From positions 1 through 64,000 of the forward strand of contig CAJTBF010000013.1 in NCBI GenBank assembly GCA_910574195.1: DNA of 64,000 bases, read 5' to 3'. The notes beneath the pieces are model-generated. The model had not been told where the DNA came from and did not search any database. It was given only the letters and a program-made list of their open reading frames with translations. Below are positions 32,141 through 40,864 of the stretch, in pieces. Made by a program: the position numbers and the translations under genes. Origin of the DNA: Lachnospiraceae bacterium. Its GTDB lineage: Bacteria > Bacillota > Clostridia > Lachnospirales > Lachnospiraceae. Every line of letters begins with the position of its first letter. The stretch's first letter is position 1.

Positions 32141-33178
32141 ATGGAGAAAAAGATGGAAAAGAAAGAATTTAATTTGCTGGCGCTCGGGGAGATTTTACTG
32201 CGCCTTTCCCCGCCGAATAATGAACGGATTGTGCGCGGAGATGTGTTTGAAAAACAGGTTGGCGGCGCGGAACTGAATGTGGTATCCGGCGTATCTTTGC
32301 TGGGGCTGCGTGCAGGAATCATTTCCCGGATTCCGGATTCCAGTATCGGGATGTTTGCGAAAAATAAGATCCGTTTTTGCGGCGTCAGCGACGATTACCT
32401 TGTGTATGACCGGAGCAGAGACGCAAGAATGGGAATTTATTATTATGAAAACGGAGCTTATCCAAGAAAACCGGGGGTAGTATATGACAGACAGAATTCC
32501 TCTATGACCAGAATAACAACAGAAGAATTCCCGGAGCAATTATATGAAGCCGCGGAATGTTTTCATGTGTCCGGGATTACGCTGGCGCTTAGTCCAAAGT
32601 GTAGGAAAACGGGAATTGAAATGATGCGGAAGTTTAAAGAACGAGGAACAAAGATTTCATTTGATGTGAACTTCCGCGGAAACCTTTGGACAGGAGAGGA
32701 AGCGAGAGAATGCATTGAGGGGATTCTTCCGTATGTAGACATCTTTTTCTGTTCGGAGGATACGGCACGCCTGACTTTTGGCAAAGAGGGAGACGTAAAG
32801 GCGATTATGAAGAGTTTTGCGCAGGAGTATCCTCTTTCTGTCATCGCGTCTACACAGCGGACCGTGCACAGCCCGAAGGTGCATAGCTTTACTTCTGTGA
32901 TCTATGATGTGAAGCAGGATGTTTATTATCAGGAGGAACCGTATCGGAACATTGAGGTGGTGGATCGGATCGGAAGCGGAGACGCCTATGTATCCGGTGT
33001 TCTCTATGGATTGCTCAGCGAGAATGGAAACTGTCAGAAGGCGCTTCAATATGGAAACGCCAGCAGCGCGGCAAAAAATACGATTCCGGGTGATATGCCT
33101 TCGTTAAATCTGGAGGAAATTCAGGATATCATAGAAGAGCATGGGAATACCGGGTATCACAGCGAGATGAAGCGCTGA
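32141..33178 (+). CDS. PfkB-family sugar kinase (KDG kinase paralogue)
   Basis: A 345-residue PfkB kinase diverged from the kdgK product upstream: LLALGEILLRLSPPNNERIV, VGGAELNVVSGVSLLGLRAG, SFDVNFRGNLWTGEEA and the catalytic DRIGSGDAYVSG. The NERI and DVNFR segments suggest a 2-keto-3-deoxygluconate-like acid as substrate, but specificity cannot be read from sequence. AAAGGAAAT precedes the ATG. It follows the binding-protein remnant directly. Confidence 0.85.
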   Translation: MEKKMEKKEFNLLALGEILLRLSPPNNERIVRGDVFEKQVGGAELNVVSGVSLLGLRAGIISRIPDSSIGMFAKNKIRFCGVSDDYLVYDRSRDARMGIYYYENGAYPRKPGVVYDRQNSSMTRITTEEFPEQLYEAAECFHVSGITLALSPKCRKTGIEMMRKFKERGTKISFDVNFRGNLWTGEEARECIEGILPYVDIFFCSEDTARLTFGKEGDVKAIMKSFAQEYPLSVIASTQRTVHSPKVHSFTSVIYDVKQDVYYQEEPYRNIEVVDRIGSGDAYVSGVLYGLLSENGNCQKALQYGNASSAAKNTIPGDMPSLNLEEIQDIIEEHGNTGYHSEMKR

Positions 33179-33195
33179 AACCGGATTTTCGGTAT

Positions 33196-33243
33196 GTTAT
33201 CCACCATAGTCTGAACAGGGATTTCCATAGCGGTTATGTAATC
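33196..33243 (-). pseudogene. Fragment duplicated from the sigma-factor C-terminus
   Basis: On the minus strand the bases read DYITAMEIPVQTMVDN, matching DYMTAAEIPVQTMID in the intact sigma factor encoded at 34124-34975. Only about 16 codons remain. Confidence 0.6.
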
Positions 33244-33284
33244 AATGAATCCCCGTCTTGGATATAGGCGGGGATTGGTTGGGG

Positions 33285-33362
33285 TTATTTATCTCCTCGA
33301 TATCCTGAATGAGCTGGTTGATCCGCTTTAGAGTTTTTTTATCCTGCGTCTGCCTAATAGGC
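33285..33362 (-). pseudogene. Remnant of a YoeB/Txe-type toxin gene
   Basis: On the minus strand a short frame reads QTQDKKTLKRINQLIQDIEE. This is very close to the conserved N-terminal segment of YoeB-family ribonuclease toxins (YWQxQDKKTLKRINxLIxDI). The preceding Tyr-Trp is disrupted by an extra base and the rest of the toxin and its antitoxin are absent. Confidence 0.55.
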
Positions 33363-33424
33363 CGGATTCCATAACTATGAAGCCGGAGGATGAATAGATA
33401 CTGAGATTTCCATAAATTGATTGC

Positions 33425-34108
33425 CTACCGCGTTGGCATCTGGAAATCCATAAGCGCTCTGTTCAAATAGTTGTTAAAAGGTTTCATGATCCGGAACAGT
33501 TTTGCCGCTTTTGCAAGAAATACTTTTGCATCTTTTAATTCATCGTCTTTTAATGGATATTCCAAATACCAGCTCTTAAACTTTAGATATTCTGCCTGAG
33601 GATGTTCTTTCTCATATCCGGCCGGGACATTCTTCAATGTGGTTCCCTTCACGGTAAAATAGGTTTCAAACACCGGCTCATGTATTATTTTCTCCCATTC
33701 TTCCCCGTTCTGCGCGATGTAATCCCGTACCATTGTCGTTGCATCCTTAAACATATCCGCAAACAAACCGCCGCCTAAAAAGGACTGATTGTCCGGTTTT
33801 ATCATAAGGTAATATCCAACGGGAACAGGCAGTTTTCCTTTTGAGGAAATATGGGCGCGGAACGCAGGATTATAAGGTGACTTATCACGGCTGAAACGGG
33901 TATCCCTTACAATCTTAAATGTGAGGTCTTTCGGATTGTTATGTAAAATACTGCCATCAAATTTTCCGATTTCCAGTATCAATGTCTGCAGTAATTCTTC
34001 AAATTCAGCATTTGCTTTTTTGTAATCGGCTTTATTCGCATGATACCACTCGCGGGTATTATTTAAACTTAATGCCGACAAATAATCAATGATAAGTTGT
34101 GTATTCAT
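33425..34108 (-). CDS. DUF2461 domain protein
   Basis: A 227-residue protein of the DUF2461/TIGR02453 family: SALSLNNTREWYHANKADYK near the start, DLTFKIVRDTRFSRDKSPYN, PVPVGYYLMIKPDNQSFLGG and FADMFKDA. The family is widespread in bacteria and has no assigned activity. Normal length. It lies 15 bp downstream of the sigma factor on the same strand and is probably co-transcribed. Confidence 0.88.
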   Translation of the reverse strand: MNTQLIIDYLSALSLNNTREWYHANKADYKKANAEFEELLQTLILEIGKFDGSILHNNPKDLTFKIVRDTRFSRDKSPYNPAFRAHISSKGKLPVPVGYYLMIKPDNQSFLGGGLFADMFKDATTMVRDYIAQNGEEWEKIIHEPVFETYFTVKGTTLKNVPAGYEKEHPQAEYLKFKSWYLEYPLKDDELKDAKVFLAKAAKLFRIMKPFNNYLNRALMDFQMPTR

Positions 34109-34123
34109 GATTTGTGGTCTCCT

Positions 34124-34975
34124 TTATGATTGCCGGATAATAGAAAACTGTGTAGAATCTAAAAACTCCTGAATCAGATATTTCGTGCGATCGGGATACC
34201 GGTAGGGCTTGCAGAACGAAAAGTCTTGTGATAAATTGTCGATCTCTTCCATGGCATTTTTTACATCTATCATAGTCTGAACAGGGATTTCCGCGGCGGT
34301 CATATAATCCAGGCGCTGCGGATTGATTCTATGGTTTTGGATGGCATAATTCACTCTGTCTTTGCATTTACATTTCCCGCTGCCATATTCCCCGCAATAC
34401 TGTCCGAGAAAATCTGCCATTTTTTTTCGTATCCGGGAAAGTCGTTGACGATATGCTTCCGGTGTCATTTCCAAAATATCTCCTGCAATGCGGCTGTCAA
34501 GTCGAAACATGGTACCCAATATGAAAATACATCGACTCTCCGTATCAAGGCACTGCAGCATCACATTGGTACAGGACATTTTCAATTCTTCTGCTAACAG
34601 ATCTTTTTCCACATTCTGTGTTAAATCCGGCACATCCTGTATTTTCCCATTTTCGATGTCTTCCCCGTAATACTCGAAACTGGGTGCGTGGTGGGCGAAC
34701 ATATGCTTTTTATAATTTTTCAGATGATTCGTTGCAATGCGAAATACCCATGTTGTAAACGAGCTCTCCCCACGAAAGGAAGAGAGGTGCGTGATCATTT
34801 TCAACAGAATATCCTGCGTAGCATCTTCCGCGTCCGCAAATGTCCCAAGCATCCGCAGGGATAAATTAAAGATAAGATCCTGCACGTCTGCAATCAGTGT
34901 TTCAAGCGCTTTCTTATCCCCGGCGGTAGCATTCCTGATTAAAATCTGCATTTCCTCATTTGTTTTTTTACTCAT
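34124..34975 (-). CDS. Sigma-70 family (ECF-type) RNA polymerase sigma factor
   Basis: A 283-residue protein. Region 2: LIFNLSLRMLGTFADAEDAT, QDILLKMITHLSSFRGESSF, TTWVFRIATNHLKNYKK. Region 4: CLDTESRCIFILGTMFRLDS, RIAGDILEMTPEAYRQRLSR. A C-terminal ~90-residue tail has a Cys cluster (QYCGEYGSGKCKCKDRV) and no recognised domain. No anti-sigma gene is visible. A short duplicate of part of the tail lies at 33196-33243. Targets are unknown. Confidence 0.85.
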   Translation of the reverse strand: MSKKTNEEMQILIRNATAGDKKALETLIADVQDLIFNLSLRMLGTFADAEDATQDILLKMITHLSSFRGESSFTTWVFRIATNHLKNYKKHMFAHHAPSFEYYGEDIENGKIQDVPDLTQNVEKDLLAEELKMSCTNVMLQCLDTESRCIFILGTMFRLDSRIAGDILEMTPEAYRQRLSRIRKKMADFLGQYCGEYGSGKCKCKDRVNYAIQNHRINPQRLDYMTAAEIPVQTMIDVKNAMEEIDNLSQDFSFCKPYRYPDRTKYLIQEFLDSTQFSIIRQS

Positions 34976-35049
34976 AGATTTTACCTCCTACTTCATTAGA
35001 CAATGTTTCCGAGTCTGTGTGACAGAAAAAGTGGAAGAAATTAAGAAAC

Positions 35050-36935
35050 TTATCCAAGAAAACCGATTCTTTCTATCTCTTTTTTCTGATAATGTTTCAC
35101 AATATTTGTATCAAAATCCGGTTCGTCCAGTTCAAACAGCATTTCACGGGTGATTTCCCGCTCTTCTTTTTGGGAGATTCGAACGGCCTGCCGTTTTACC
35201 GCCTGTTCGAACAAATTTCGAACAAACCGTCCGTTTCCATAATCTTTTTTTCGGTAGACTTGCCGGAAAATTTCCGCCGATTTTTCCCGTGCGGCCGGTG
35301 TGATCGCATATTGTCTGCCCGTCAGAATCAGGTCCAGAATTCCCATCAGTTCTTCCGGGTCGTAATCCGGGAAGTGTACATGGAAAGCAATCCGGCTTCT
35401 TAAACCTTCGTTTCTGGCAAGAAATTCCTTCATTTTTTCCGGATAACCGGCAAAAATCACAAGGACGTCTCCGCGCCGGTTTTCAAAATGTGGTTTTCCT
35501 TCAGGATTTCCGTCAGCAGCCGCGCGACCGTGGTTTTGGCTGTGCCGGGATTTCCGGTGAAAATCATATGCTGTGTGGACACTTCTGAGGAATTGTAATA
35601 AGTATTACGCAGTTTTTGGACTTTGAAGGCGGCAAGAATATCCTGTACGATTTCTTTTACCTCGGTCAGACCGACCATTTTCTGAAGTTCTTCGAAGGCG
35701 CTGCCTTTTTCTGAAAGTTTTCGGCTGATTTTCAGGGTTGGATTTTGTCTGTATGCACAGTACACCTGGTTTTTAAGCGCTGCTTTTTTCCAGTGATGAA
35801 ACTGATTTCTTACTTCTGAGGCAGAGTAGAAGCATCCTTTTTCGAATATTGTATCATTTTTATAAAATTTTTGCATATTGGAATTTTTCAATAAATTTCT
35901 AAAGTACGAGGCTGCCTGCATGGCATCTCCGGCGCCTTCCCGGATTTCCAGAATATCAATTTCTGATTCCAGCTTTCCGAGCAACTGCTTTGCAAAACCG
36001 GGGTGATTTGCGTTTTCCAGGAAAAAGAACAGGATGGTTTCACAGTTTTTCTTCACATATTCTGCCAGCAGATCCGCCACCCAATGAAATTGCGAAGCGT
36101 ATTCCTGTTCCGTCGCGATATCCCCGCTAAGGACGATTTCCAGGGCGGAATTCTGAGAACAACGGAATAAATCTTCCAGGGCCTGTGTATCCAGATGTTT
36201 GGCTTCGATTTGTTCGATCTTTGTAACACGTCTGCTTAGCGTCCGGTTGTTCACAGAGAGGCCGGCCAGGATCAGATCAATGATTTCATCCGCGATCAGA
36301 CCGGATTTTGTCGTTATCTTATAATGGACCGGGATACCGTAACAGAGATCTTTGGGATGCTTTTTGGAGAAAATGCGATCCATTTCTTCCGCCAACGCAG
36401 CGTCCGGCATTAATTTTTCTAACTCTTTTTTCATAGTTGTTTTATTTTGTATCTCGTTTTTCTGTACAATCCGCTCCTGGGTCTGATAACCTGTCGTTCC
36501 GTAACGGACGTAGGTAGCGCCAAACTGGTTCCGGAAAAGATTTCGTACTCTTATGGTCTCCATGGAATATCGTTCCATCAGCCGGAGATAATCCAGAGTA
36601 CGGATTTCGTGAAAAATAACGGCCTGGATCTCATAGGGAAATTCGATCAATTCGCATGCCTGAAAAAGATCTGCTCTGATATCAATTTTTCCGCTTTCGA
36701 CGGAGGAAGCGTCGTAAGCCGCGCAGGACAGCAGGTTTTTTTCATTGTCCGGCTGAAAAGACAAGAACTGCAGAAAGACCGGGAGAGAATGCCCTTCATA
36801 AAAGTCCAGCAGATCCGTATTATAAGTTTCCAGAAATTTCTGTTCGTTTTCCGGTTTTGCGTGAGCGGAAGGAGAGTCTGCCTTGACAGGGGAGAGGACA
36901 GAAGTACAGGTCAGTTCCAGTTGAAAGTAAATCAT
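35050..36935 (-). pseudogene. AAA+ ATPase (SpoVK/CbbX-like) with internal deletion
   Basis: The N-terminal ~390 residues are an unrecognised helical region. Then VGLTEVKEIVQDILAAFKVQ and Walker A TGNPGTAKTTVARLL (near 465) mark a SpoVK/CbbX-type AAA+ domain. After EILKENHILKTG the frame ends at 35457. The downstream frame resumes at about 35470 with RRGDVLVIFAGYPEKMKEFL, NEGLRSRIAFHVHFPDYD and the lid domain. About 60 residues are missing between them, including the DLVGxYVG pore-loop region and Walker B (LFIDEAY). The parts lie in different frames, so the gene is not functional as one protein. Confidence 0.82.
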
Positions 36936-37091
36936 AAGTATTCCTCATTTCTTTCTATATTATATTTAGAACAATGGCGTTCATTCAGACCTGGTACAGC
37001 ATTGCATAAATAATAGAGTAAATATCGCCCACTGTTCACACCATCTCTGTGCTTCATAGGAATGCGAAAGTTTCAACTGCAAATTCCAGAG
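36936..37091. other. Short gap with nothing recognised
   Basis: Between the AAA+ remnant and the gene at 37092. No ribosome-binding site with a usable frame, no hairpin with a T tract and no repeat were seen. Confidence 0.3.
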
Positions 37092-37796
37092 TTATGCCGT
37101 TTGGGCATCATATACCGTATTGGAAAGCAGGCGTTCCCGTTCCTGTAAGATTTCGTTATAATTTTGGAGCAGAAGAGGCAGATTTGTCATTCTGGGACTA
37201 TGCAGCAAAGGGGCGCCTGTTCCGGCAAGATCTCGGATATGGTCTTTATCAATCTGTTGCTGTTCAAAGAACATCTGCAGATTTTCCTGTCGAATCCATG
37301 CTTTTACAGCCTGTAAAAATAAAGGATGATCGGATATAAGCAGGGAATAGAGGTAATGAGGCAGGTAGTCGTAAAACGGCGCTCTTCCACGTCTTGTATT
37401 CCAGTCTCTATATGGAAGAAGCATGACGTTGGCTCTTTTTTGCCCATGCGTGAATAATGAAATCAGTAAGGAGGTCAGGGGACCGTCCGGCGGCAGAAAT
37501 CTTTCGGTGTTCTGAATCAGGTCATTTAGGAATTCCGGGCAGTCCTTCAATCCAAGTCTTTCCGGTTTCAATCGTTCTTCCTCGTAATCTTTCCAGACAT
37601 TCCACCCTTTGTAATCGTAAAAATTGAGAGAATGCCGAAGCGGCAGCCACAGAGAAATGATCACATCGGCGTGCAGATTGCCTCCCGTCATAATACAGTC
37701 AAAATCGTGTTCCTGACGGTAACGGTCTCCCGTGCCCGTATAGTCTCTCCAGTATTCCAGTTTTCTGATAATCGGTTGATACATGGTTTCTTCCAT
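37092..37796 (-). CDS. Conserved hypothetical protein
   Basis: I do not firmly recognise this 234-residue soluble protein. It contains HDFDCIMTGGNLHADVIISL, WLPLRHSLNFYDYKGWNVWK, and LLPYRDWNTRRGRAPFYDYL, with many Trp and Tyr residues and no signal or membrane segments. The GNLHADVIISLWLPL block looks like a conserved core. AGGAGG eight bases before the ATG at 37796 fixes the start; the longer frame to 37826 has no such signal. It is oriented with the AAA+ gene remnant downstream. Confidence 0.65.
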   Translation of the reverse strand: MEETMYQPIIRKLEYWRDYTGTGDRYRQEHDFDCIMTGGNLHADVIISLWLPLRHSLNFYDYKGWNVWKDYEEERLKPERLGLKDCPEFLNDLIQNTERFLPPDGPLTSLLISLFTHGQKRANVMLLPYRDWNTRRGRAPFYDYLPHYLYSLLISDHPLFLQAVKAWIRQENLQMFFEQQQIDKDHIRDLAGTGAPLLHSPRMTNLPLLLQNYNEILQERERLLSNTVYDAQTA

Positions 37797-38070
37797 TTTT
37801 GGTCCTCCTAAAATTTTTCTGTACAAACGCTGTGTGTCCTTTTGATTTTTCTGTTACACTGCACTTGTGATTATAATATCTTTTTTATAGTTTTGTAATT
37901 AAAAAATAGCTATAATGATATTATTATTGTGATAAACCTAAAATAGCAGATCAAAAACAAAAAGTCAAGTTAAATATCAAAAAATATGAAAAATATGTGA
38001 ATTAACCAATAGAAAGGGTGAGAGTTCAGAGTGTCTGGAAAGTAAAAGTGTATACTTTATTGAAAATAAG

Positions 38071-38147
38071 TAACTATTCAACCATAAGCTAAATAGTTAC
38101 GGAATCCGGCCTATTGAAGTTTGCCTTACGGCAAAGAGGCCGGATTC
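38071..38147 (+). repeat. Two adjacent hairpins
   Basis: The first pairs GTAACTATT with AATAGTTAC. The second is nested: GAATCCGGCCT (38102-38112) with AGGCCGGATTC (38137-38147), enclosing TTTGCC-TTAC-GGCAAA. Together with the family C repeat they form a 140-bp block of dense secondary structure. Confidence 0.65.
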
Positions 38148-38150
38148 TAT

Positions 38151-38211
38151 TCCAACTGTTATGTGTTCTTACGGACTTTGCGGCAAGTGCAAAGTCCTGG
38201 ACTGAACTGTT
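38151..38211 (+). repeat. Family C hairpin repeat, copy 2
   Basis: CCAACTGTTATGTGTTCTTA, then CGGACTTTGC...GCAAAGTCCTG and ACTGAACTGTTA. It matches the copy at 22615-22677 in reverse orientation; the hairpin stem is identical and the seven-base loop differs. Confidence 0.75.
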
Positions 38212-38326
38212 ACGAAAATAATACAAAAAGTTTTTCACGTGTTGTGTGTTTTCTGAATTCGTGGTATACTTTTTCTATGTGGATCAGAAACGATCCATTG
38301 AATTCTATTTTTCAGGAGGTGTTACA

Positions 38327-38821
38327 ATGTATGTGTATGATATGCAGGTATCCATGTCTGATCCCTTGTTCCTGTTTGACGATGTATTGATTTCCGCGAT
38401 TCAGGAAGCGATTCAGATTGCAAATGCCTCTTTTTCGGCTGTTCGATATAACCGTACCATTGAGTATGTGAAAAAAATAGATGAAAGGAGTCTTCATCTC
38501 CGCATGAGTTCCAGAGATCCGGTCAATGCTACCCGCTCCCTGTCCAGTCTTTCCCGGGCGCTGGTCCGGAATGAACGGGAGAAAGGCTCCGTCCTTTTAG
38601 ACGGTCATATTCAGAATGGGTGTGTATTTTCCACAAAATTAATGGAAGAGAGCACTTCTCACATTTCAGCTCTTCCGGATTCCGAAATCGTGCAGGAGAT
38701 CATCTCCATTTTCTTTGGCCAGGCAGAATTAAATAATCGGGAAAAGCGGGTTGCACGAGAAACTGCCGAAAAAATTCGAACGCTTGTCATCGCGTATGCC
38801 AATAAAAAAAAGGAAATCTGA
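38327..38821 (+). CDS. Hypothetical protein
   Basis: I do not recognise this 164-residue protein. It is soluble, with SDPLFLFDDVLISAIQEAIQ near the N-terminus, a VNATRSLSSLSRALVRNERE segment and a basic C-terminal helix (AELNNREKRVARETAEKIRT). No cysteine cluster or nucleotide-binding motif is visible. CAGGAGGTG precedes the ATG at 38327 and settles the start. truA lies 90 bp downstream on the same strand. Confidence 0.65.
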   Translation: MYVYDMQVSMSDPLFLFDDVLISAIQEAIQIANASFSAVRYNRTIEYVKKIDERSLHLRMSSRDPVNATRSLSSLSRALVRNEREKGSVLLDGHIQNGCVFSTKLMEESTSHISALPDSEIVQEIISIFFGQAELNNREKRVARETAEKIRTLVIAYANKKKEI

Positions 38822-38911
38822 CGGAAGGATTTTCGGGTGAGGGAACAGCTTACGTTATCCGACAAAGTATCAAAAGAGCAAAGTATGTAGAAGAAAGAGG
38901 CGGGACGGGAA

Positions 38912-39691
38912 GTGAGGACTTATAAGCTGACAATTGCATATGACGGCAGCCGCTATCGGGGATGGCAGAGACAGCCGGATACAGAGCTTACGATTCAGGG
39001 AATACTGGAACATACCCTTTTGGAACAGCAGGGATATGGGATTGAGGTAAACGGTTCCGGCCGGACGGACGGCGGCGTACACGCGGAAGCACAGACTGCC
39101 AGCATTCAGCTTCCGGGAAAGGTGCAGGAGGCGGAGTTCTGCCGGGAATGGAATCAGAGGCTGCCGGAGGATATTCGAATCCAGGATATGGAGCTTGTGA
39201 AAAACGGATTTCATGCCCGGTACAGCGCCAAAGGGAAGCGGTACGAGTATCGGATTGATCTGCGGGAAAAGGCGGATGTATTTACCCGGAAGTATACGTA
39301 CCACTTTCCGGAAAAACCGGATCAGAATGCCATGAGAAGAGCGGCGGACTTTCTCATCGGAAAGCATAATTTTGCGGCGTTTACAGATCGGAATGGGGAG
39401 CAATCCACCGTCAGGACAATTTATGATATTCAGATGCAGTACAGGGCGGACGGAGAAAGGGAGAAAAAATTAAGTATTCTTTATGACGGGAACGGATTTA
39501 TGTATCATATGGTAAGAATTTTAACAGGAACGCTTCTTGAGGTGGGAATTGGAAAACGAACACCGGAAGAAACCGCCGCGCTGCTGGATCATGGGGAACG
39601 CTGGCAGGCTGGATTTCTTGCGCCTGCCTGCGGGTTGACCTTGAAAGAAGTATATTATGAAAATCAGGACGGTTTTCGAAAAGACGTATAA
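38912..39691 (+). CDS. truA: tRNA pseudouridine(38-40) synthase
   Basis: A 259-residue TruA. The catalytic Asp is in GSGRTDGGVHAEAQ (about residue 53); LTIAYDGSRYRGWQRQPDTE at the N-terminus, FHARYSAKGKRYEYRI and GFMYHMVRILTGTLLEVG are the conserved strands. It starts at a GTG after CGGGACGGGAA, with no nearby ATG. Modifies U38-U40 of the tRNA anticodon stem. exonuclease III follows 50 bp later. Confidence 0.95.
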   Translation: MRTYKLTIAYDGSRYRGWQRQPDTELTIQGILEHTLLEQQGYGIEVNGSGRTDGGVHAEAQTASIQLPGKVQEAEFCREWNQRLPEDIRIQDMELVKNGFHARYSAKGKRYEYRIDLREKADVFTRKYTYHFPEKPDQNAMRRAADFLIGKHNFAAFTDRNGEQSTVRTIYDIQMQYRADGEREKKLSILYDGNGFMYHMVRILTGTLLEVGIGKRTPEETAALLDHGERWQAGFLAPACGLTLKEVYYENQDGFRKDV

Positions 39692-39741
39692 TGATTATTT
39701 GAGAAAATATTTGAAAACGATTTAATCTGGAGGAGAACTAT

Positions 39742-40494
39742 ATGAAATTCATATCATGGAATGTAAATGGAATTCGGGCGTGTATGCAGAAAGGATTCCT
39801 GGATTTTTTTCATCAGGCGGATGCAGATATTTTCTGCGTGCAGGAGACGAAACTGCAGGCAGGCCAGCTGGATCTGGAACTGGAGGGCTATCATCAATAC
39901 TGGAATTATGCCGTGAAAAAGGGATATTCAGGCACTGCGGTATTTACGAAGCAGGAACCTCTGGAAGTGATGTATGGAATCGGAATCGAGGAACATGATC
40001 AGGAAGGCCGGGTTATTACCTGTGAATTTACCGACTTTTATTTCGTGACAGTATACACTCCCAATTCGCAGAATGAATTGAAACGTCTGGATTACCGGAT
40101 GAGATGGGAGGATGATTTTCGGGCGTATCTGAAACGATTGGAAGAGAAAAAACCGGTGGTGGTTACCGGGGATCTGAACGTGGCGCATCGGGAGATCGAT
40201 CTGAAAAATCCAAAAACAAACCGGAAGAATGCCGGATTTACGGATGAGGAACGTCAGAAATTCACAGAACTTCTGGAGGCGGGATTTGTGGACACTTTTC
40301 GGTATTTTTATCCGGAACAGGAAGGAATCTATTCCTGGTGGTCTTACCGGTTCAAGGCAAGAGAAAAAAATGCGGGATGGCGTATTGACTATTTCTGTGT
40401 ATCAGAGAGCATGAAAGGCCGGCTGGCGGACGCAAAGATTCTGACGGAAGTATATGGTTCGGATCACTGCCCGATTCTGCTGGAAATGAAGTGA
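39742..40494 (+). CDS. xth: Exodeoxyribonuclease III (AP endonuclease)
   Basis: A 250-residue Mg-dependent nuclease of the ExoA/Xth family: [28 protein letters not shown] (metal-binding Glu), FTVYTPNSQ-like [58 protein letters not shown] and the catalytic [10 protein letters not shown]. Cleaves at abasic sites and degrades 3' ends in repair. TGGAGGAG precedes the start. A family A fragment and a family B element follow the stop. Confidence 0.95.
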   Translation: MKFISWNVNGIRACMQKGFLDFFHQADADIFCVQETKLQAGQLDLELEGYHQYWNYAVKKGYSGTAVFTKQEPLEVMYGIGIEEHDQEGRVITCEFTDFYFVTVYTPNSQNELKRLDYRMRWEDDFRAYLKRLEEKKPVVVTGDLNVAHREIDLKNPKTNRKNAGFTDEERQKFTELLEAGFVDTFRYFYPEQEGIYSWWSYRFKAREKNAGWRIDYFCVSESMKGRLADAKILTEVYGSDHCPILLEMK

Positions 40495-40496
40495 CG

Positions 40497-40544
40497 CCCG
40501 GAAGGGTATACCTATATCTTATTGGACAAAAAGCATCGTCCGCC
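40497..40544 (+). repeat. Family A-type unit leading into family B copy 1
   Basis: GCCCGGAAGGGTATACC, then TATATCTTATTGGAC and AAAAAGCATCGTCCGCC. This is the family A order (GATGCCCGRANGGGTATACC, TTATCGGAC, hairpin, GTCCGYC). The same kind of unit precedes family B copy 2 at about 50872-50911. Confidence 0.6.
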
Positions 40545-40546
40545 AG

Positions 40547-40677
40547 GTCAGGAATACTTGTCCACATAACCCCGCTTTCGCTTCGCAAAAAACGTAACAG
40601 GCGCTAAACTCGAAAAAACCTCGTTAAGCGCTGACGTTTTTTGAGAGGTTCTTAAGGACAAGTATTCCTGCCCTGAC
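40547..40677 (+). repeat. Family B structured element, copy 1
   Basis: Outer arms CAGGAATACTTGTCC (40549-40563) and GGACAAGTATTCCTG (40656-40670) are perfectly complementary over 15 bp. The ~92-bp core contains CAAAAAACGT...ACGTTTTTTG (10 bp) enclosing CAGGCGCTAA/TTAAGCGCTG. A T-rich tail follows. The core is about 96% identical to copy 2 (50908-51043), while the arms differ and remain complementary. Confidence 0.85.
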
Positions 40678-40734
40678 TATTTTTCCGTAAAAATGTAAAA
40701 CAGTTCCAATAAGTATACTAATTGGATTACTAAT

Positions 40735-40754
40735 GTCCGAATGGGTATAAAATT
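40735..40754 (+). repeat. Family A fragment
   Basis: TGTCCGAATGGGTATAAAA matches the 3' part of the family A unit (GATGCCCGAATGGGTATACC). It lies in the 370-bp gap before the CobW gene, most of which is repeat-derived. Confidence 0.4.
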
Positions 40755-40864
40755 TTGAAATTCATAAGAAAAAGGGCTTGCAGACAGAGAAGAAAAGAGT
40801 AAAATAAACAGCAGGATGTCTTTTGGAAGCAAAGTATGAAGAATAAACAGCAGGAGGCGGTTTT

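Larger units (their letters stand above)
37797..38326. other. AT-rich gap with stacked hairpins and a family C repeat
   Basis: Five hundred and thirty bases without a gene. 37850-38000 is very A/T rich. It is followed by two hairpins (38071-38100; 38102-38147) and a family C repeat (38151-38211), then a possible promoter (TTTTTCACG...GTATACT, about 38230-38275) for the gene at 38327. Confidence 0.5.

Noticed and set aside
40680-40864. Zur operator before the CobW gene
   Set aside because: AAGTATACTAATTGG is not a convincing palindrome of the TAATNATTA type.
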